16,003 nt of DNA from Gammaproteobacteria bacterium. GTDB taxonomy: Bacteria > Pseudomonadota > Gammaproteobacteria > Steroidobacterales > Steroidobacteraceae. Within the stretch, counting starts at the first letter, position 1. Each line of letters starts with the position of its first letter. Below, piece after piece: positions 7,372 to 13,621 of this stretch. Where the stretch lies: NCBI GenBank assembly GCA_030040525.1, contig JASHTN010000406.1, positions 1 to 16,003 of the forward strand. The letters run 5' to 3'. The notes under the pieces are model-generated. The model was not told the DNA's origin and searched no databases. It saw only the letters and a program-made list of their open reading frames with translations. Position numbers and translations under genes: made by a program.

Positions 7372-7866
7372 TCAGCGGCCATCCGCCGCGGCGCGCATGG
7401 CCGCGAGATCAAGCTTTTTCATCGTCAGCATTACCTGCAGGGCGCGGTTGCGGCGCCCCGCATCGGCGTCCGAGATCAGCGCGATCAGGCCTTCAGGCAC
7501 GATCTGCCACGAGACTCCGAAGCGGTCTTTCACCCAGCCGCACGCCACTTCGCTGCCGCCGTTTACGGTGAGCTTGCTCCAGTAGTAGTCGACCTCCCGG
7601 GCATCGCGGCACGAGACCGAGAGCGACATCGCCTCGGAGTGCGGAACCCCCGGCCCGCCGTTCAGCGCCTGGAAGCGCTGCCCCGAGAGCGTGAACTCGA
7701 CCACCAGCGCCGTTCCCGCCGGGAAGGTGACGGGCAGGCGGGTGCTCTCGTCGTAACGGGAGACGCTCTCGATCCGCGAGTCCGGAAAGATCGAGACGTA
7801 GAAATTCGCGGCGTCCTCGGCTTCGCCGTTGAACCAAAGGCAGGGAGCGATTCGACAGCTTGTCAT
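7372..7866 (-). CDS. VOC family protein (PhnB-like)
   Basis: 164-residue protein of the vicinal-oxygen-chelate fold, PhnB / '3-demethylubiquinone-9 3-methyltransferase-like' type. The opening RIAPCLWFNGEAEDAANFY, the GTALVVEFTLSGQRFQALNGG block, and the VACGWVKDRFGVSWQIVPEGL block near residues 108-128 are characteristic of these single-domain proteins. The family name is historical: most members have no demonstrated methyltransferase activity and the substrate is unknown. It starts at ATG 7866 with GAGAGAGG upstream. It appears monocistronic, with a separate small membrane-protein ORF 40 bp upstream on the same strand. Confidence 0.88.
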   Translation of the reverse strand: MTSCRIAPCLWFNGEAEDAANFYVSIFPDSRIESVSRYDESTRLPVTFPAGTALVVEFTLSGQRFQALNGGPGVPHSEAMSLSVSCRDAREVDYYWSKLTVNGGSEVACGWVKDRFGVSWQIVPEGLIALISDADAGRRNRALQVMLTMKKLDLAAMRAAADGR

Positions 7867-7906
7867 GGGCAGCCTCTCTCGGCAGCGACTCTTCGAAAGA
7901 CGACCA

Positions 7907-8119
7907 TCAGGCGATCAGAGGATCGACCGGCGCATCAGGATACCTCGCCCGCCGCCTGCGGCGGCGATGCAGGTAGAGGAGGAGGGCGAGGAGGGTGCCG
8001 CCGGGCATCACGAGCTCGAGCAGCGCGTACGGGCCGAGCTCTCGAGGAGCTGTTGCGGCGGCTCGCAGGAGGTTGCCGAGGCTCACGGTTCGCTCCACGT
8101 CCGAAAGTGCGCGGCCCAT
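7907..8119 (-). CDS. Small single-span membrane protein (70 aa), hypothetical
   Basis: A 70-residue ORF from ATG 8119. It has a charged, amphipathic N-terminus (GRALSDVERTVSLGNLLRAA), one hydrophobic segment at about residues 29-50 (YALLELVMPGGTLLALLLYL), a run of Arg (about 52-58) as a positive-inside stop-transfer, and a short tail. This layout looks like a real small inner-membrane protein rather than a chance ORF. The longer reading up to 8341 would add 74 low-information residues overlapping the end of the next gene and is less likely. Function unknown. Confidence 0.5.
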   Translation of the reverse strand: MGRALSDVERTVSLGNLLRAAATAPRELGPYALLELVMPGGTLLALLLYLHRRRRRRARYPDAPVDPLIA

Positions 8120-8229
8120 TGCTGCATTCACTCTGACGACGCATGAGCGAGGGCGGTTTCGACATCCTGTCGGCGCCAGGTTTAACAGCCCCGGGGGCGC
8201 GGATGAGAAATGGGCGCCCTGAGGATCCT

Positions 8230-9330
8230 TCAGGTCTTGCCGCCCGCCTCGTGCCAGGCCCGCAACGTGTCTGATTCCTTCTGGGGATCGAGGCCGGCGC
8301 GCAGCTTCGCCCGTCGCTCCGGTGGCAGCGTCTGAAACCACGCGAGCGTGTCGCGAACCGTGATTGCGAGCGGGCGTGAGCGCAGCCCCGCCTTGAGCGC
8401 CGCCTCAACCGAGGTCAGCGAGAAGCCGGCCGAGTCGCCGCTCGTCGGTGTCCATGGCGGCAGCAGATCCAGATCATCGGGCTTCCAGTGGGCGGCGAGA
8501 AACGCTTCCGGGACCCAGGTGGCCGTCGTGCCCGCTTGCGGCGAGGCGTCGCGGCTTGCCGTGACGAGCTCACCCATCGTGAAGGCGCGCGGCGGTGAGT
8601 CGGCGTTGAAGACGCCGGCGGTGCGTGCCTCAACCATGTGCATCATCCACGCCGCCAGATCGCGCACGTCGATGACCTGGATGGGATCGTCGGGCGTGCC
8701 CGGCGCCAGCATCTCGCCGCCCTTCGAAGCGCGCACCGGCCAGTAAGTGAAACGGTCGGTCCGATCGAGGGGTCCGACGATGAGGCCCGGGCGGACGATC
8801 GCAGCGCGACCACGGAAGGCGGCCGCGGTGTACCGCTCGCACAGCGCCTTCATGGGCCCGTAGGTGTCGTTCGTGACCTTGTCGACGTCGGGATCCGTCA
8901 AGGTGCCCAGCGGAGAATGCTCATCGTTCGGCTTCGCGAAGCTCGCGTAGGCCGAGATGCTCGAGATGAAAAGGCAGTACCGGACGTTCGGCGCGAGGAG
9001 CTCGGCCGACATCCGCACGTACTTTGGAATGTAGCCGGTATCGTCGATCACCGCGTCCCACTTGCGCCCGCGCAGCGCACCGAGCTGACCCTTGCGGTCG
9101 CCGATCAGCGTCTCGACGCCCGGAACTCCGCCCACCGCGGTCTTGCCGCGATTGAAGTGCGTGACCTTCCAGCCACGCTGCAGCGCCTCCTGCGTCAGGT
9201 GCGGGCCGATGAAACCGGTGCCGCCGAGGATCAGGAGCGTTCCCGCACGGGGAGCGGCGCGGGCCACCAGCAGCACGGCGCTCATCGAGAGCCATGCGGA
9301 CGCTCGTAAGAGATCGCGACGGGAGGTCAT
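8230..9330 (-). CDS. Tat-signal NAD-dependent epimerase/dehydratase-like protein
   Basis: 366-residue extended short-chain dehydrogenase. The N-terminus MTSRRDLLRASAW plus a hydrophobic stretch to about residue 26 is a twin-arginine signal, suggesting export of a folded, cofactor-loaded protein. The Rossmann motif GGTGFIG is at 36-42. ISSISAY (Ser around 123-126) and the catalytic-type Y157-x3-K161 in TYGPMK follow the SDR active-site pattern. The C-terminal half resembles NAD(P)H-binding epimerase/mRNA-binding-type SDRs. The substrate is unknown. ATG 9330 is preceded by AAGGAA. A weak inverted repeat (CCTGA 8218-8222 with TCAGG 8230-8234) overlaps the stop codon. Confidence 0.85.
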   Translation of the reverse strand: MTSRRDLLRASAWLSMSAVLLVARAAPRAGTLLILGGTGFIGPHLTQEALQRGWKVTHFNRGKTAVGGVPGVETLIGDRKGQLGALRGRKWDAVIDDTGYIPKYVRMSAELLAPNVRYCLFISSISAYASFAKPNDEHSPLGTLTDPDVDKVTNDTYGPMKALCERYTAAAFRGRAAIVRPGLIVGPLDRTDRFTYWPVRASKGGEMLAPGTPDDPIQVIDVRDLAAWMMHMVEARTAGVFNADSPPRAFTMGELVTASRDASPQAGTTATWVPEAFLAAHWKPDDLDLLPPWTPTSGDSAGFSLTSVEAALKAGLRSRPLAITVRDTLAWFQTLPPERRAKLRAGLDPQKESDTLRAWHEAGGKT

Positions 9331-9462
9331 GGAAGTGTTCCTTGCTGCTGCTGAGACCGGCAGGAGCGCGAAGCACGCTCCTTCGGCGGCCAGTGAGCCT
9401 GTGCGATCCTGAGGGCTGAGGCAACGGTCCGAGGCTGGGGACGGGCACGGCCGGTCGCAGGT

Positions 9463-9492
9463 TTGACACGCCCGGGCGTGGCTGAGGACAAT
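9463..9492 (+). promoter_or_regulatory. tRNA-Met promoter
   Basis: -35 TTGACA (9463-9468), an 18-bp spacer and -10 GACAAT (9487-9492) place transcription start near 9499, just before the mature tRNA 5' end. The stretch after the -10 (GCGCGCCCC) is a G/C-rich discriminator of the kind seen at stringently controlled stable-RNA promoters. Confidence 0.65.
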
Positions 9493-9505
9493 GCGCGCCC
9501 CTCGT

Positions 9506-9579
9506 GGAAAGGTAGCTCAGCCGGTTAGAGCACGGCACTCATAATGCCGGGGTCGAGGGTTCGAGTCCCTCCCTTTCCA
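9506..9579 (+). tRNA. tRNA-Met (anticodon CAT), 3' half serves as attL
   Basis: Complete cloverleaf: acceptor GGAAAGG/CCTTTCC, D arm GCTCAGCCGGTTAGAGC, anticodon stem CGGCA/TGCCG around loop CTCATAA, variable loop GGGTC, and T arm GAGGG-TTCGAGT-CCCTC. The CAT anticodon allows elongator Met or lysidine-modified Ile2. The GAGCA...CACTCATAATG...GGGGTC pattern resembles elongator Met more closely. No CCA is encoded here (the base after the discriminator A is T), whereas the copy of the 3' end at 13458-13499 does carry CCA. This indicates the original gene encoded CCA and lost it on integration, so this tRNA now depends on the CCA-adding enzyme. Confidence 0.93.
9541..9579 (+). repeat. attL: direct repeat at the tRNA 3' end
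   Basis: 39-nt direct repeat matching 13458-13496 with a single mismatch (G9549 versus A13466). The last 30 nt (9550-9579) are identical. It covers the anticodon-loop 3' side, T arm and acceptor 3' strand, the usual target of tyrosine integrases. Confidence 0.88.
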
Positions 9580-9627
9580 TTTGTATTTCAAAGGGGTAGC
9601 GACAGGGCGGCTGAAGACCGTCCCACG

Positions 9628-9647
9628 GTAAGCGCATCGTAAGCGCA
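9628..9647 (+). repeat. Two GTAAGCGCA direct repeats, 11-bp period
   Basis: GTAAGCGCA at 9628-9636 and again at 9639-9647, one helical turn apart, inside the end of the integrase gene about 50-70 bp from attL. The core TAAGCGC also forms both arms of the palindrome at the integrase promoter. They may be arm-type binding sites for the integrase or a directionality factor. Confidence 0.4.
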
Positions 9648-9822
9648 AGAATCGGCTTCTCGTTGAGTTTGCCTACAGCTTCGCGCCGTTGGTCGGGAGC
9701 GAGATGCGCGTAGCGCAGCGACATCGCAACGGAACTGTGACCCAGGAGATCACGCACGGTGTTCAGCGGCACTCCGAGTTGCACGAGGCGCGAGGCGAAG
9801 TGATGGCGCAGGTCATGCCATC

Positions 9823-9836
9823 GGAATGAGGAATGA
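9823..9836 (+). repeat. 7-bp tandem duplication disrupting the integrase
   Basis: GGAATGA twice in direct succession. Deleting one copy joins the two integrase frames exactly (SF followed by RWHDLRHHF), so this is the frameshifting mutation. Confidence 0.85.
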
Positions 9837-10905
9837 GGTGATCCGGGCGCGCTCGAGGATCTGCGTCCACGCGCTCTTGAATCCCGTTGAGACCACGAAG
9901 ACACGCGGACCGCCGTTTGACTGTTCGCGCCAGCATCGAAGCAGGGTCATCGCCTCGTCATTTAATGCGACGTGACGTGTCTGGCGGTTCTTTGCATCCC
10001 CGCCCTCGACCGTGAGCAACTGGCGGTCGAAGTCGATGCACTCCCACCGCAGCTTGAGAAGCTCCCCGCGGCGAAGCCCCGTGTTCGCGGAGAGCAGCAC
10101 CGCAGGCGTGAGGTGATCTCCAAAGTGCGGCAGCGGAGGAAGCAACCCAATAGCGCGAGCCTGCCGCCAGGCGTTAGCGGACTCGCGGGCCTGACGCATC
10201 CTGACGTCACGTGCGTGCAGGGCGTGACGCAGCCGTGCCTCTTCCGCATTGTCCAGAAAGCGCGCCTTGGGTCTGCGGTCAATTCGCGGCTTATCTACGC
10301 GGCGAACTGGATTTTCCTGCAGGTGCCCGAGCTTCACAGCGCGGGAGAGGACGCTCGAGAGTGTGAAGAGGTCACGGAGAAGCGTCGTGGCTGCGCACCC
10401 ACCGTTCAGACGCCGGGCCTTCCACGACTCGAGACGCTCGATCGTGATGGCCGACAGAGGCTCCGGAAACCAGGCTCTGAACCGGCGGTGCAGCTTCTCG
10501 AGAGTATTTCCTGCGGTCCGAACGCGGTTGGCTCGCACCCAAGGGGTGTAGGTCTCCTCGATGAACTGTCCGAGCGTCGGGCCATCGGTTCCACTGAGGT
10601 CGTGTAATGGGTGACGACCGTGTGCCACGTTCCCGAGCACCTTCCGACACTTCTCACGTGCTTCGGCTGGAGGGAGCGTGCCCACCTTGCCCAGTGCGAT
10701 GCGCCCGTTTCGGCCGAATCGCGCGTAATAAGATCGGACACCGGTCGGTTGGACTCGCAGCGTGAAGCCCGGTAACCGACGATCATAAATCTCGAACGGT
10801 CTCTTCTTCGCGTGAGCATCCTGGCTGGCGAGGAGCTTGTCCCCGATGAAGGCTTGCATGGTGAAATCCTCCGGGCAGGAGACAGAAGGCGGGTCTAACC
10901 AGATT

Positions 10906-10919
10906 GCGCTTATAAGCGC
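10906..10919. promoter_or_regulatory. Palindrome GCGCTTATAAGCGC over the integrase -10 box
   Basis: Perfect 14-bp palindrome whose centre contains the TATAAG -10 of the integrase promoter. A protein bound here would block integrase transcription. Its arms match the TAAGCGC direct repeats near attL. Confidence 0.5.
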
Positions 10920-10936
10920 GGGAGATAGCGTGGCAA
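10909..10936 (-). promoter_or_regulatory. Integrase promoter
   Basis: On the - strand, -35 TTGCCA (10936-10931), a 16-bp spacer and -10 TATAAG (10914-10909), each five of six matches to consensus. Transcription would start near 10902, about 40 nt before ATG 10859. Confidence 0.55.
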
Positions 10937-10939
10937 AAA

Positions 10940-10965
10940 GTTGACAGTTAGCACTAAATGTCTAC
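10940..10965. promoter_or_regulatory. Imperfect palindromic operator within the abiE promoter
   Basis: Dyad centred between 10952 and 10953 with arms GT-x-GACA-x-TTAG and CTAA-x-TGTC-x-AC, so 10 of 13 positions pair. It fills the space from the -35 to the -10. AbiEi antitoxins are known to repress their own operon by binding inverted repeats, and this is the natural candidate site. Confidence 0.5.
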
Positions 10966-10968
10966 ACT
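10941..10968 (+). promoter_or_regulatory. abiE operon promoter
   Basis: -35 TTGACA (10941-10946, perfect), a 16-bp spacer and -10 TACACT (10963-10968, four of six). The predicted start near 10975-10976 coincides with ATG 10976 of abiEi, implying a leaderless or nearly leaderless mRNA. The -35 lies 4 bp from the divergent integrase -35. Confidence 0.55.
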
Positions 10969-10975
10969 TCGCCAC

Positions 10976-11584
10976 ATGGCGAATAGAAGTTCTGCATCTC
11001 GTGTGCTGCGCATCGCCCGTCGCCTCGGCTCCGTATCGAGGCGCGAAGTTGCCGAGGCGGGCGTTCACACGCAGACGCTCAGCCGCCTCGTTCGTACCGG
11101 CGCGCTTGAACGCGTCATCCGGGGGCGATACCGCCTGCCCGACAGCCCGATTAGCGAACATCACGGCCTTGCACTGGTCGCGGCCGCCGTGCCCAAAGCG
11201 GTAATCTGTCTGCTGTCAGCGCTGAGTTTCCATGGGATCGGCACCCAGCTTCCCCGAGAGGTGTGGATCGCGCTCGATCGTCGCTCTCGACGCCCTTCGA
11301 TTCGATTTCCACGACTGCGCGTCGTTCGCTTTGGCGGGAGTGCTCTGACCGAGGGCATCGAGACGCATCGGATCGAAGGTGTCGCCGTGCACGTCTACAG
11401 CGTTCCGAAGACCATCGCCGATGCATTCAAGTACCGCAACAAGATTGGTCTTGAGGTCGCGCTCGAGGCGCTCCGCGACGGCTGGCGGGCCCGGCGTTTC
11501 ACGATGGCCGAAATTCAGCGTAACGCGCGTATTTGCCGGGTCGAGCGGGTAATGCGGCCTTATCTCGAGGCACTGGTCGCGTGA
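10976..11584 (+). CDS. abiEi: AbiEi family type IV antitoxin / transcriptional repressor
   Basis: Antitoxin of a type IV toxin-antitoxin pair. In this family it neutralises AbiEii without stable toxin-antitoxin contact and represses the operon. The N-terminal winged-helix region (about residues 6-55) includes VSRREVAEAGVHTQTLSRLV and GRYRLP. The C-terminal domain shows LLSALSFHGIG and the diagnostic VPKTIADAFKYRNKIGLEVA followed by LEALRDGWR. From ATG 10976 it has 202 residues; the alternative ATG 10958 would add six but lies inside the promoter and has no ribosome site. Its stop overlaps the abiEii start by 4 nt (GTGA). Confidence 0.9.
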   Translation: MANRSSASRVLRIARRLGSVSRREVAEAGVHTQTLSRLVRTGALERVIRGRYRLPDSPISEHHGLALVAAAVPKAVICLLSALSFHGIGTQLPREVWIALDRRSRRPSIRFPRLRVVRFGGSALTEGIETHRIEGVAVHVYSVPKTIADAFKYRNKIGLEVALEALRDGWRARRFTMAEIQRNARICRVERVMRPYLEALVA

Positions 11585-12516
11585 CTGCAGCGACCAAGGG
11601 TCTGCCAGCGTCGGTCCAGGCGCGGCTGCTCAAGCACGCCAAGGCGACCGGAGTCGATCCAAACGCCGTCCTGTCACGATTTGCGGCCGAGCGTTTTCTC
11701 TACCGGCTCTCTCACTCTCGTCATTCGGATCGTTTCGTTCTAAAAGGCGCCATGCTGATGCTCGTGTGGCTCGGCGAAGCGATTCGCCCGACCCGGGACG
11801 CCGATCTCCTCGGGTTCGGCGACCTGTCGGCGACATCCCTGGCGCAGATCCTTGCCGAGGTCTGCGATACGGACGCTGAGCCGGATGGTCTGAAGTACCT
11901 GCGTTCATCCATCAAGGTCCTGCCCATTCGGCAGGAAGACCCCTACGGAGGCCTGCGCGCGACGATTCAGGCGCGTCTCGGCAACGCTCGGATCCAGGTG
12001 CAGGTCGACGTCGGCATTGGGGACGCTGCCGTTCCTGAACCCGAATGGTTGGTTTACCCGGGACTGCTTGATCTGCCGCAAGCCCGTTTGCGGGCCTATC
12101 GTCCGGAAACTGCCATTGCCGAGAAGCTGCACGCCATGGTCATTCTCGGCGAAGCCAACAGTCGGATGCGGGACTTCTTCGATATCTACGCACTCGCGAA
12201 ACGGCATCCCTTCGATGGAGAGTTGCTCATCCCCGCCGTTCGTGCCACGTTCGAGCGCCGGAAAACGCCGCTTCCGTCAGCCCTTCCCCTGGCATTGACT
12301 GCGGATTTTGCCGCGTTGCCGACGAAGCAGGCTCAATGGCAGGGGTTCCTTCGCAAGAACTGGCTTGAGTCGGCACCCGCGCAGCTGAGGGATGTGCTCG
12401 ACGCTATTGCAACCTTTATCGGACCTGTTATTGCCGCGGCTCGCGATGGCGGCGCGACCGGCCGCACCTGGACACCGGGCGGACCCTGGCGGGATCTCTC
12501 TACTGAAGCAAAGTAG
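11581..12516 (+). CDS. abiEii: AbiEii/AbiGii family nucleotidyltransferase toxin
   Basis: Toxin of the AbiE pair, a DNA polymerase beta-like nucleotidyltransferase (DUF1814 type). Homologues cause bacteriostasis and abort phage infection, some by modifying tRNA 3' ends. 311 residues from GTG 11581, chosen because it overlaps the antitoxin stop as GTGA. Motifs: KGAMLM (55-60), RPTRDADLL with D73 and D75 (the acidic catalytic pair), QVDVGIGD (141-148), ETAIAEKLHAM with K182 (176-186) and SRMRDFFDIYAL (194-205). These are the four conserved motifs of the family and no residue looks broken, so the toxin is probably functional. Confidence 0.9.
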   Translation: MTAATKGLPASVQARLLKHAKATGVDPNAVLSRFAAERFLYRLSHSRHSDRFVLKGAMLMLVWLGEAIRPTRDADLLGFGDLSATSLAQILAEVCDTDAEPDGLKYLRSSIKVLPIRQEDPYGGLRATIQARLGNARIQVQVDVGIGDAAVPEPEWLVYPGLLDLPQARLRAYRPETAIAEKLHAMVILGEANSRMRDFFDIYALAKRHPFDGELLIPAVRATFERRKTPLPSALPLALTADFAALPTKQAQWQGFLRKNWLESAPAQLRDVLDAIATFIGPVIAAARDGGATGRTWTPGGPWRDLSTEAK

Positions 12517-12523
12517 CGGCAAC

Positions 12524-13168
12524 GTGCGTTACTGGTGGGTCAACCAGAATCAGACGTTTCGCCAGGAGATCAGCGGCGGCTTTCTGTGGTCGCCGAAACG
12601 CAAGACCAACGATCAGCGCAATCCATTCTACGAGTCTATGCCCGAGGTGGCTCCGGGAGACGTGATCTTCTCCTTCGTCGATTCACATATCGTCGCTCTG
12701 GGGATCGCCCGCTCCTATTGTTATGAGAGCCCGAAGCCCACGGAGTTCGGTAGCGCAGGATCGTACTGGGGAGCCATTGGCTGGAAGGTAGAAGTCAGTT
12801 TTCGAGAGATCGATCATCGGATTCGACCGAAGGACCACATCCAAGAATTGCGCAGCACTCTACCCGATAAGTACTCGCCCCTGCGTCCGAGTGGCGACGG
12901 GCTGCAGAGTGTGTACTTGACCGCGGTGGGCCCCGCATTCGCAGCCATCCTCTTTCGGCTCATCGGTCCCGAAGCTAATCAGGTCGCTGACCTGGGGCAC
13001 GCGGTGAGCCGCGCGCAGCAGCTCAGTCCGGCGCCAGAGCCCACCCTCGAGGAGTGGGAGCGCCGTGTCGAGACTGCGATCCGAGACGATCGAAGGTTGA
13101 AAGACACCGAGCGCGAGGCGCTGGTACAGGCGGCGTGTACCTCGGTTGGGTCCTGGTCATCGCAATGA
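12524..13168 (+). CDS. PUA/EVE-like N-terminal part of an HNH-type restriction endonuclease, truncated
   Basis: 214 residues from GTG 12524, just 7 nt after abiEii, so it is probably co-transcribed with it. The opening RYWWVNQNQTF, the block FLWSPKRK...RNPFYE and PGDVIFSFVD, plus LQSVYLTAV, match the N-terminal domain of a family of single-chain nucleases that normally run to about 300 residues and end in an HNH domain. That N-domain has the PUA/EVE look of modified-base readers. Here the sequence follows the family up to DTEREALVQA, where an Arg-rich RRGQG-like segment is expected, then ends in an unrelated ACTSVGSWSSQ. No HNH motif is present, so cleavage is probably lost. An intact modified-DNA binder remains possible. 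Family recognition is from memory. Confidence 0.7.
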   Translation: MRYWWVNQNQTFRQEISGGFLWSPKRKTNDQRNPFYESMPEVAPGDVIFSFVDSHIVALGIARSYCYESPKPTEFGSAGSYWGAIGWKVEVSFREIDHRIRPKDHIQELRSTLPDKYSPLRPSGDGLQSVYLTAVGPAFAAILFRLIGPEANQVADLGHAVSRAQQLSPAPEPTLEEWERRVETAIRDDRRLKDTEREALVQAACTSVGSWSSQ

Positions 13169-13239
13169 TGTATCCATTTTGTCGCTGGGTCGCGGCCGTG
13201 AAGGCGCGGCGCACCGATTGGTGGCTAAACTATGTTTGA
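13132..13239 (+). pseudogene. Remnant of a membrane protein C-terminus, DUF1624-like
   Basis: In the +1 frame relative to the truncated nuclease gene, 35 codons encode one transmembrane segment (YLGWVLVIAMMYPFCRW) and an ending KARRTDWWLNYV-stop. This strongly resembles the C-terminus of DUF1624 / heparan-alpha-glucosaminide N-acetyltransferase-like proteins (YPxCRWxxxxKxRRxDWWLSYL). No start or upstream part is present. The junction with the nuclease gene is at about 13130-13135, pointing to a deletion that fused two genes. Recognition is from memory. Confidence 0.5.
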
Positions 13240-13429
13240 TGCCTCCAAAGCGGACGCACGCGAACGGCACCAACGGGTCGTAAGTGCGAGTAGTACCGAA
13301 ACGGTGAGCTTCTTGCACTCAACAGGGTTGTGTAGGTCGTGCGGGTATTTTGCGGGAATAGTTGTGCTCGGTTCTGCTTCATCATGCCAAACGGCAACGG
13401 GCGCCCCTTGGCAAGTTGTTGAATTACAG

Positions 13430-13450
13430 ATCTAACATCTAACACCTAAC
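13430..13450 (+). repeat. Three tandem heptamers ATCTAAC/ATCTAAC/ACCTAAC
   Basis: Three consecutive 7-bp units ending 7 bp before attR. A related GTCTAAC occurs at 10893-10899 near the integrase promoter. They could be recombination arm sites; a chance slippage repeat is also possible. Confidence 0.4.
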
Positions 13451-13457
13451 ACGACTT

Positions 13458-13496
13458 ATAATGCCAGGGTCGAGGGTTCGAGTCCCTCCCTTTCCA
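13458..13496 (+). repeat. attR: copy of the tRNA-Met 3' end
   Basis: 39-nt direct repeat of attL with one mismatch (A13466), followed by CCA at 13497-13499. The exact 30-nt core is 13467-13496. Upstream of it the anticodon loop reads CTTATAA rather than CTCATAA, as expected if this side comes from the element's attP and crossover lay within the core. Confidence 0.88.
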
Positions 13497-13621
13497 CCAC
13501 TCGATCAAGTGTGAATGAGGTGACACCTGCTTTAGTACGGCCGGGAGCTTAGTCCCCGGTTGATTGGGCTCGAGTGTTCCCGGAAGGATCACGGAAAGGC
13601 CTCGAGTGGACGAGATCGAAA

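Larger units (their letters stand above)
9539..10859 (-). pseudogene. Tyrosine recombinase / integrase, frameshifted
   Basis: Site-specific recombinase that would integrate and excise the element at tRNA-Met. The first frame (10859 to 9813, 348 codons) has an N-terminal arm-type DNA-binding domain (FTLRVQPTGVRSYYARFG...), a core-binding domain, the catalytic Arg in NTGLRRGELLKLRW (R263) and a Lys in GGDAKNRQTRHVAL (K290). It then shifts out of frame. The rest of the catalytic domain, WHDLRHHFASRL, LLGHSS and the Tyr in SLRYAHLA, lies in another frame. The cause is visible: GGAATGA is tandemly duplicated at 9823-9829 and 9830-9836 (+ strand). Removing one copy restores a 437-residue protein. 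ATG 10859 has a strong GGAGGA site. The last residues (MEREGLEPSTPAL) are encoded antisense to the tRNA. Confidence 0.88.
9541..13496. mobile_element. Integrative element inserted at tRNA-Met
   Basis: About 3.9 kb bounded by the tRNA 3'-end direct repeats. It holds a tyrosine integrase reading towards and into attL, an abiEi-abiEii type IV toxin-antitoxin pair, a truncated PUA/HNH-type nuclease gene and a membrane-protein remnant. No replication, conjugation or phage structural genes are visible, so it is a small defence-carrying island. The integrase is frameshifted (see its entry), so excision would need help in trans. Base composition looks lower in G+C than the flanks by eye. Confidence 0.85.
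13240..13621. other. Non-coding stretch at the element's right end
   Basis: 382 bases without a convincing gene. It contains an inverted repeat TGCCAA (13385-13390) with TTGGCA (13408-13413), the heptamer repeats and attR, then about 120 bases outside the element. That outer part holds a weak hairpin, CCGGG (13541-13545) with CCCGG (13555-13559), and reaches the stop of the next gene. Short ORFs here have no recognisable content. Confidence 0.5.

Noticed and set aside
8638..9309. 223-codon + strand ORF
   Set aside because: Antisense to the Tat-signal epimerase gene, which has a clear Rossmann motif and YxxxK.
9972..10607. 211-codon + strand ORF
   Set aside because: Antisense to the integrase; no recognisable domain.
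12392..12523. N-terminal extension of the truncated nuclease gene
   Set aside because: These 44 codons lie inside abiEii, and the conserved family start RYWWVNQNQ begins at GTG 12524.
13232..13435. Short ORFs on both strands near the right end of the element
   Set aside because: 67-71 codons, no ribosome sites, no motifs, and they cover the same bases on opposite strands.
13458..13499. A second tRNA gene at attR
   Set aside because: Only the 3' half matches; the acceptor 5' strand and D arm are missing upstream, so it is an att duplicate, not a gene.
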